NCBI GenBank assembly: GCA_035319185.1
Contig: DATHDF010000012.1
Span: 1-21,927 of the forward strand
DNA: 21,927 bases
Direction of reading: 5' to 3'
Source: Fen-1308 sp035319185
GTDB taxonomy: Bacteria > Nitrospirota > Thermodesulfovibrionia > Thermodesulfovibrionales > Dissulfurispiraceae
A program made the translations under genes and the position numbers. Positions 21,224-21,927 of the stretch are shown here, piece by piece (position 1 is the stretch's first letter; each line of letters opens with the position of its first letter). The notes beneath the pieces were generated by a model that did no database searches, was not told the origin of the DNA, and saw nothing but the letters and a program-made list of their open reading frames with translations.

Positions 21224-21927
21224 TCAATGGGCCTTCATCAGTAAGTTGCCGATATCGTTAATGCTGTTCAAAGTACCCGTATACCCAATCGTCACCCGCG
21301 CTGTGACTCCGATAAGCTTATGCACGGGAAACCCTGTCTGGTATAGCGGCACCTGGAGCCTCAGCGCCGACTCCGAGGCATGAGAGTTGGATATAATGAT
21401 GTCGCATTCGGCCCTGATGGAATTAAGGTCTCCAACCGCCGTCTGATCGGCCACGATGCAGGAAACCGATTCCGTCATATGCGGAACGACAGCTTGCGCA
21501 ATCGTGACTCCCGCTTCATCAAGCAGCCTCGACATCTGTACGCTATGATCCGGATCGAGTGCCAGACAGGCTTTCTTTCCGCCAAAATAAAAGTGCGCGT
21601 CCCTCATGCCGTCAATCAAAATGCTCCGCCTGCGCTCATATCTTGCCGACATCTCCCTGGCGCTAAGGGCCGAGAGGGCCTTCATTAAGATGTCTGTATC
21701 GTTAAGCCCGGCAATGCTGTCGAAGACGCGATATTCAATCCCGAACCGTTCCTCTAATATCCGGGCAGCGGCCTTCATTCCCGCACCTATGACGATCGTA
21801 AACTCCGAATCGGCCATGCCCCGTATGTCCTCAACGGACGTGCCTCCCAGGGCCAGGGCAGATATGCCCTTTCTGCTGCCGTCCAAAGCGGCCAGATCGG
21901 GAACAATGATCGGCCTCAGACCGAAAG
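21224..21927 (-). CDS. nifN: Nitrogenase FeMo-cofactor assembly protein NifN (C-terminal part, 5' end outside window)
   Basis: The frame is open to the window edge, so only the last 234 residues are present. They read FGLRPIIVPDLAALDGS at the start, then GGTSVEDIRGMADSEFTIVIG, ERRRSILIDGMRDAHFYFGGKKACLALDPD and the C-terminal VPLYQTGFPVHKLIGVTARVTIGYTG. This order is that of NifN, the beta subunit of the NifEN scaffold on which FeMo-cofactor is completed. NifK has a related C-terminus, but the LDG-type start, the HFYFGGKK segment and nifX next door favour NifN. A NifN-NifB fusion would carry its NifB part after this C-terminus, and none is present. Confidence 0.9.
   Translation of the reverse strand, partial: FGLRPIIVPDLAALDGSRKGISALALGGTSVEDIRGMADSEFTIVIGAGMKAAARILEERFGIEYRVFDSIAGLNDTDILMKALSALSAREMSARYERRRSILIDGMRDAHFYFGGKKACLALDPDHSVQMSRLLDEAGVTIAQAVVPHMTESVSCIVADQTAVGDLNSIRAECDIIISNSHASESALRLQVPLYQTGFPVHKLIGVTARVTIGYTGTLNSINDIGNLLMKAH

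Overview
The window looks like a chromosomal segment of a Gram-negative, anaerobic or microaerobic nitrogen-fixing bacterium. Signs of a Gram-negative envelope are an Slp-family outer-membrane lipoprotein, a PBP1C peptidoglycan synthase and a bacterial alpha-2-macroglobulin. Signs of anaerobic respiration and diazotrophy are a nine-heme c-type cytochrome, NifI-type PII proteins, NifN, NifX and a nif-type ferredoxin. The mixture resembles Nitrospirota (Thermodesulfovibrio-like) or Desulfobacterota/Geobacter-like genomes, but this is an inference from gene content and not a placement. No tRNA, rRNA, CRISPR array, insertion sequence or phage gene was seen.

Layout. (1) 1-2.4 kb: 3' part of an alpha-2-macroglobulin gene with an intact thioester motif. 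(2) 2.4-4.3 kb, minus strand: a B12-binding/radical SAM protein, then a 59-residue highly charged protein with a TTG start. (3) 4.3-8.8 kb, plus strand: shikimate kinase, a lipoprotein MsrB, a lipoprotein cupredoxin, PBP1C (best start is CTG) and an Slp-like lipoprotein, closed by a strong bidirectional terminator. (4) 8.8-13.6 kb, minus strand: a CotA-like multicopper oxidase with a long regulatory leader, then an FKBP-type prolyl isomerase and the nonaheme cytochrome. (5) 13.8-18.2 kb, minus strand: a compact operon ytxH-like, mutS2, rnhA, U32 peptidase/hydroxylase (gaps of 17 and 16 bp, then a 4-bp overlap). (6) 18.4-19.6 kb, plus strand: NhaA antiporter, divergent from ytxH. (7) 19.7-21.9 kb, minus strand: the 3' end of a nif operon, nifN-nifX-nifI1-nifI2-ferredoxin.

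How the genes fit together. Regions 1, 3 and 4 are mostly extracytoplasmic: the A2M/PBP1C pair is the known periplasmic defence and wall-repair partnership, while MsrB, the cupredoxin, the multicopper oxidase, the cytochrome and the FKBP protein suggest copper- and heme-based redox chemistry and protein repair or folding outside the cytoplasm. Region 7 makes FeMo-cofactor and regulates nitrogenase. The most unusual points are nifI1-nifI2 placed after nifX instead of between nifH and nifD, two lipoprotein genes whose extended -10 boxes predict leaderless mRNAs, a periplasmic MsrB with only its catalytic cysteine, and the multicopper oxidase/FKBP/nonaheme cytochrome cluster. No wholly new multi-gene system could be demonstrated from sequence alone.
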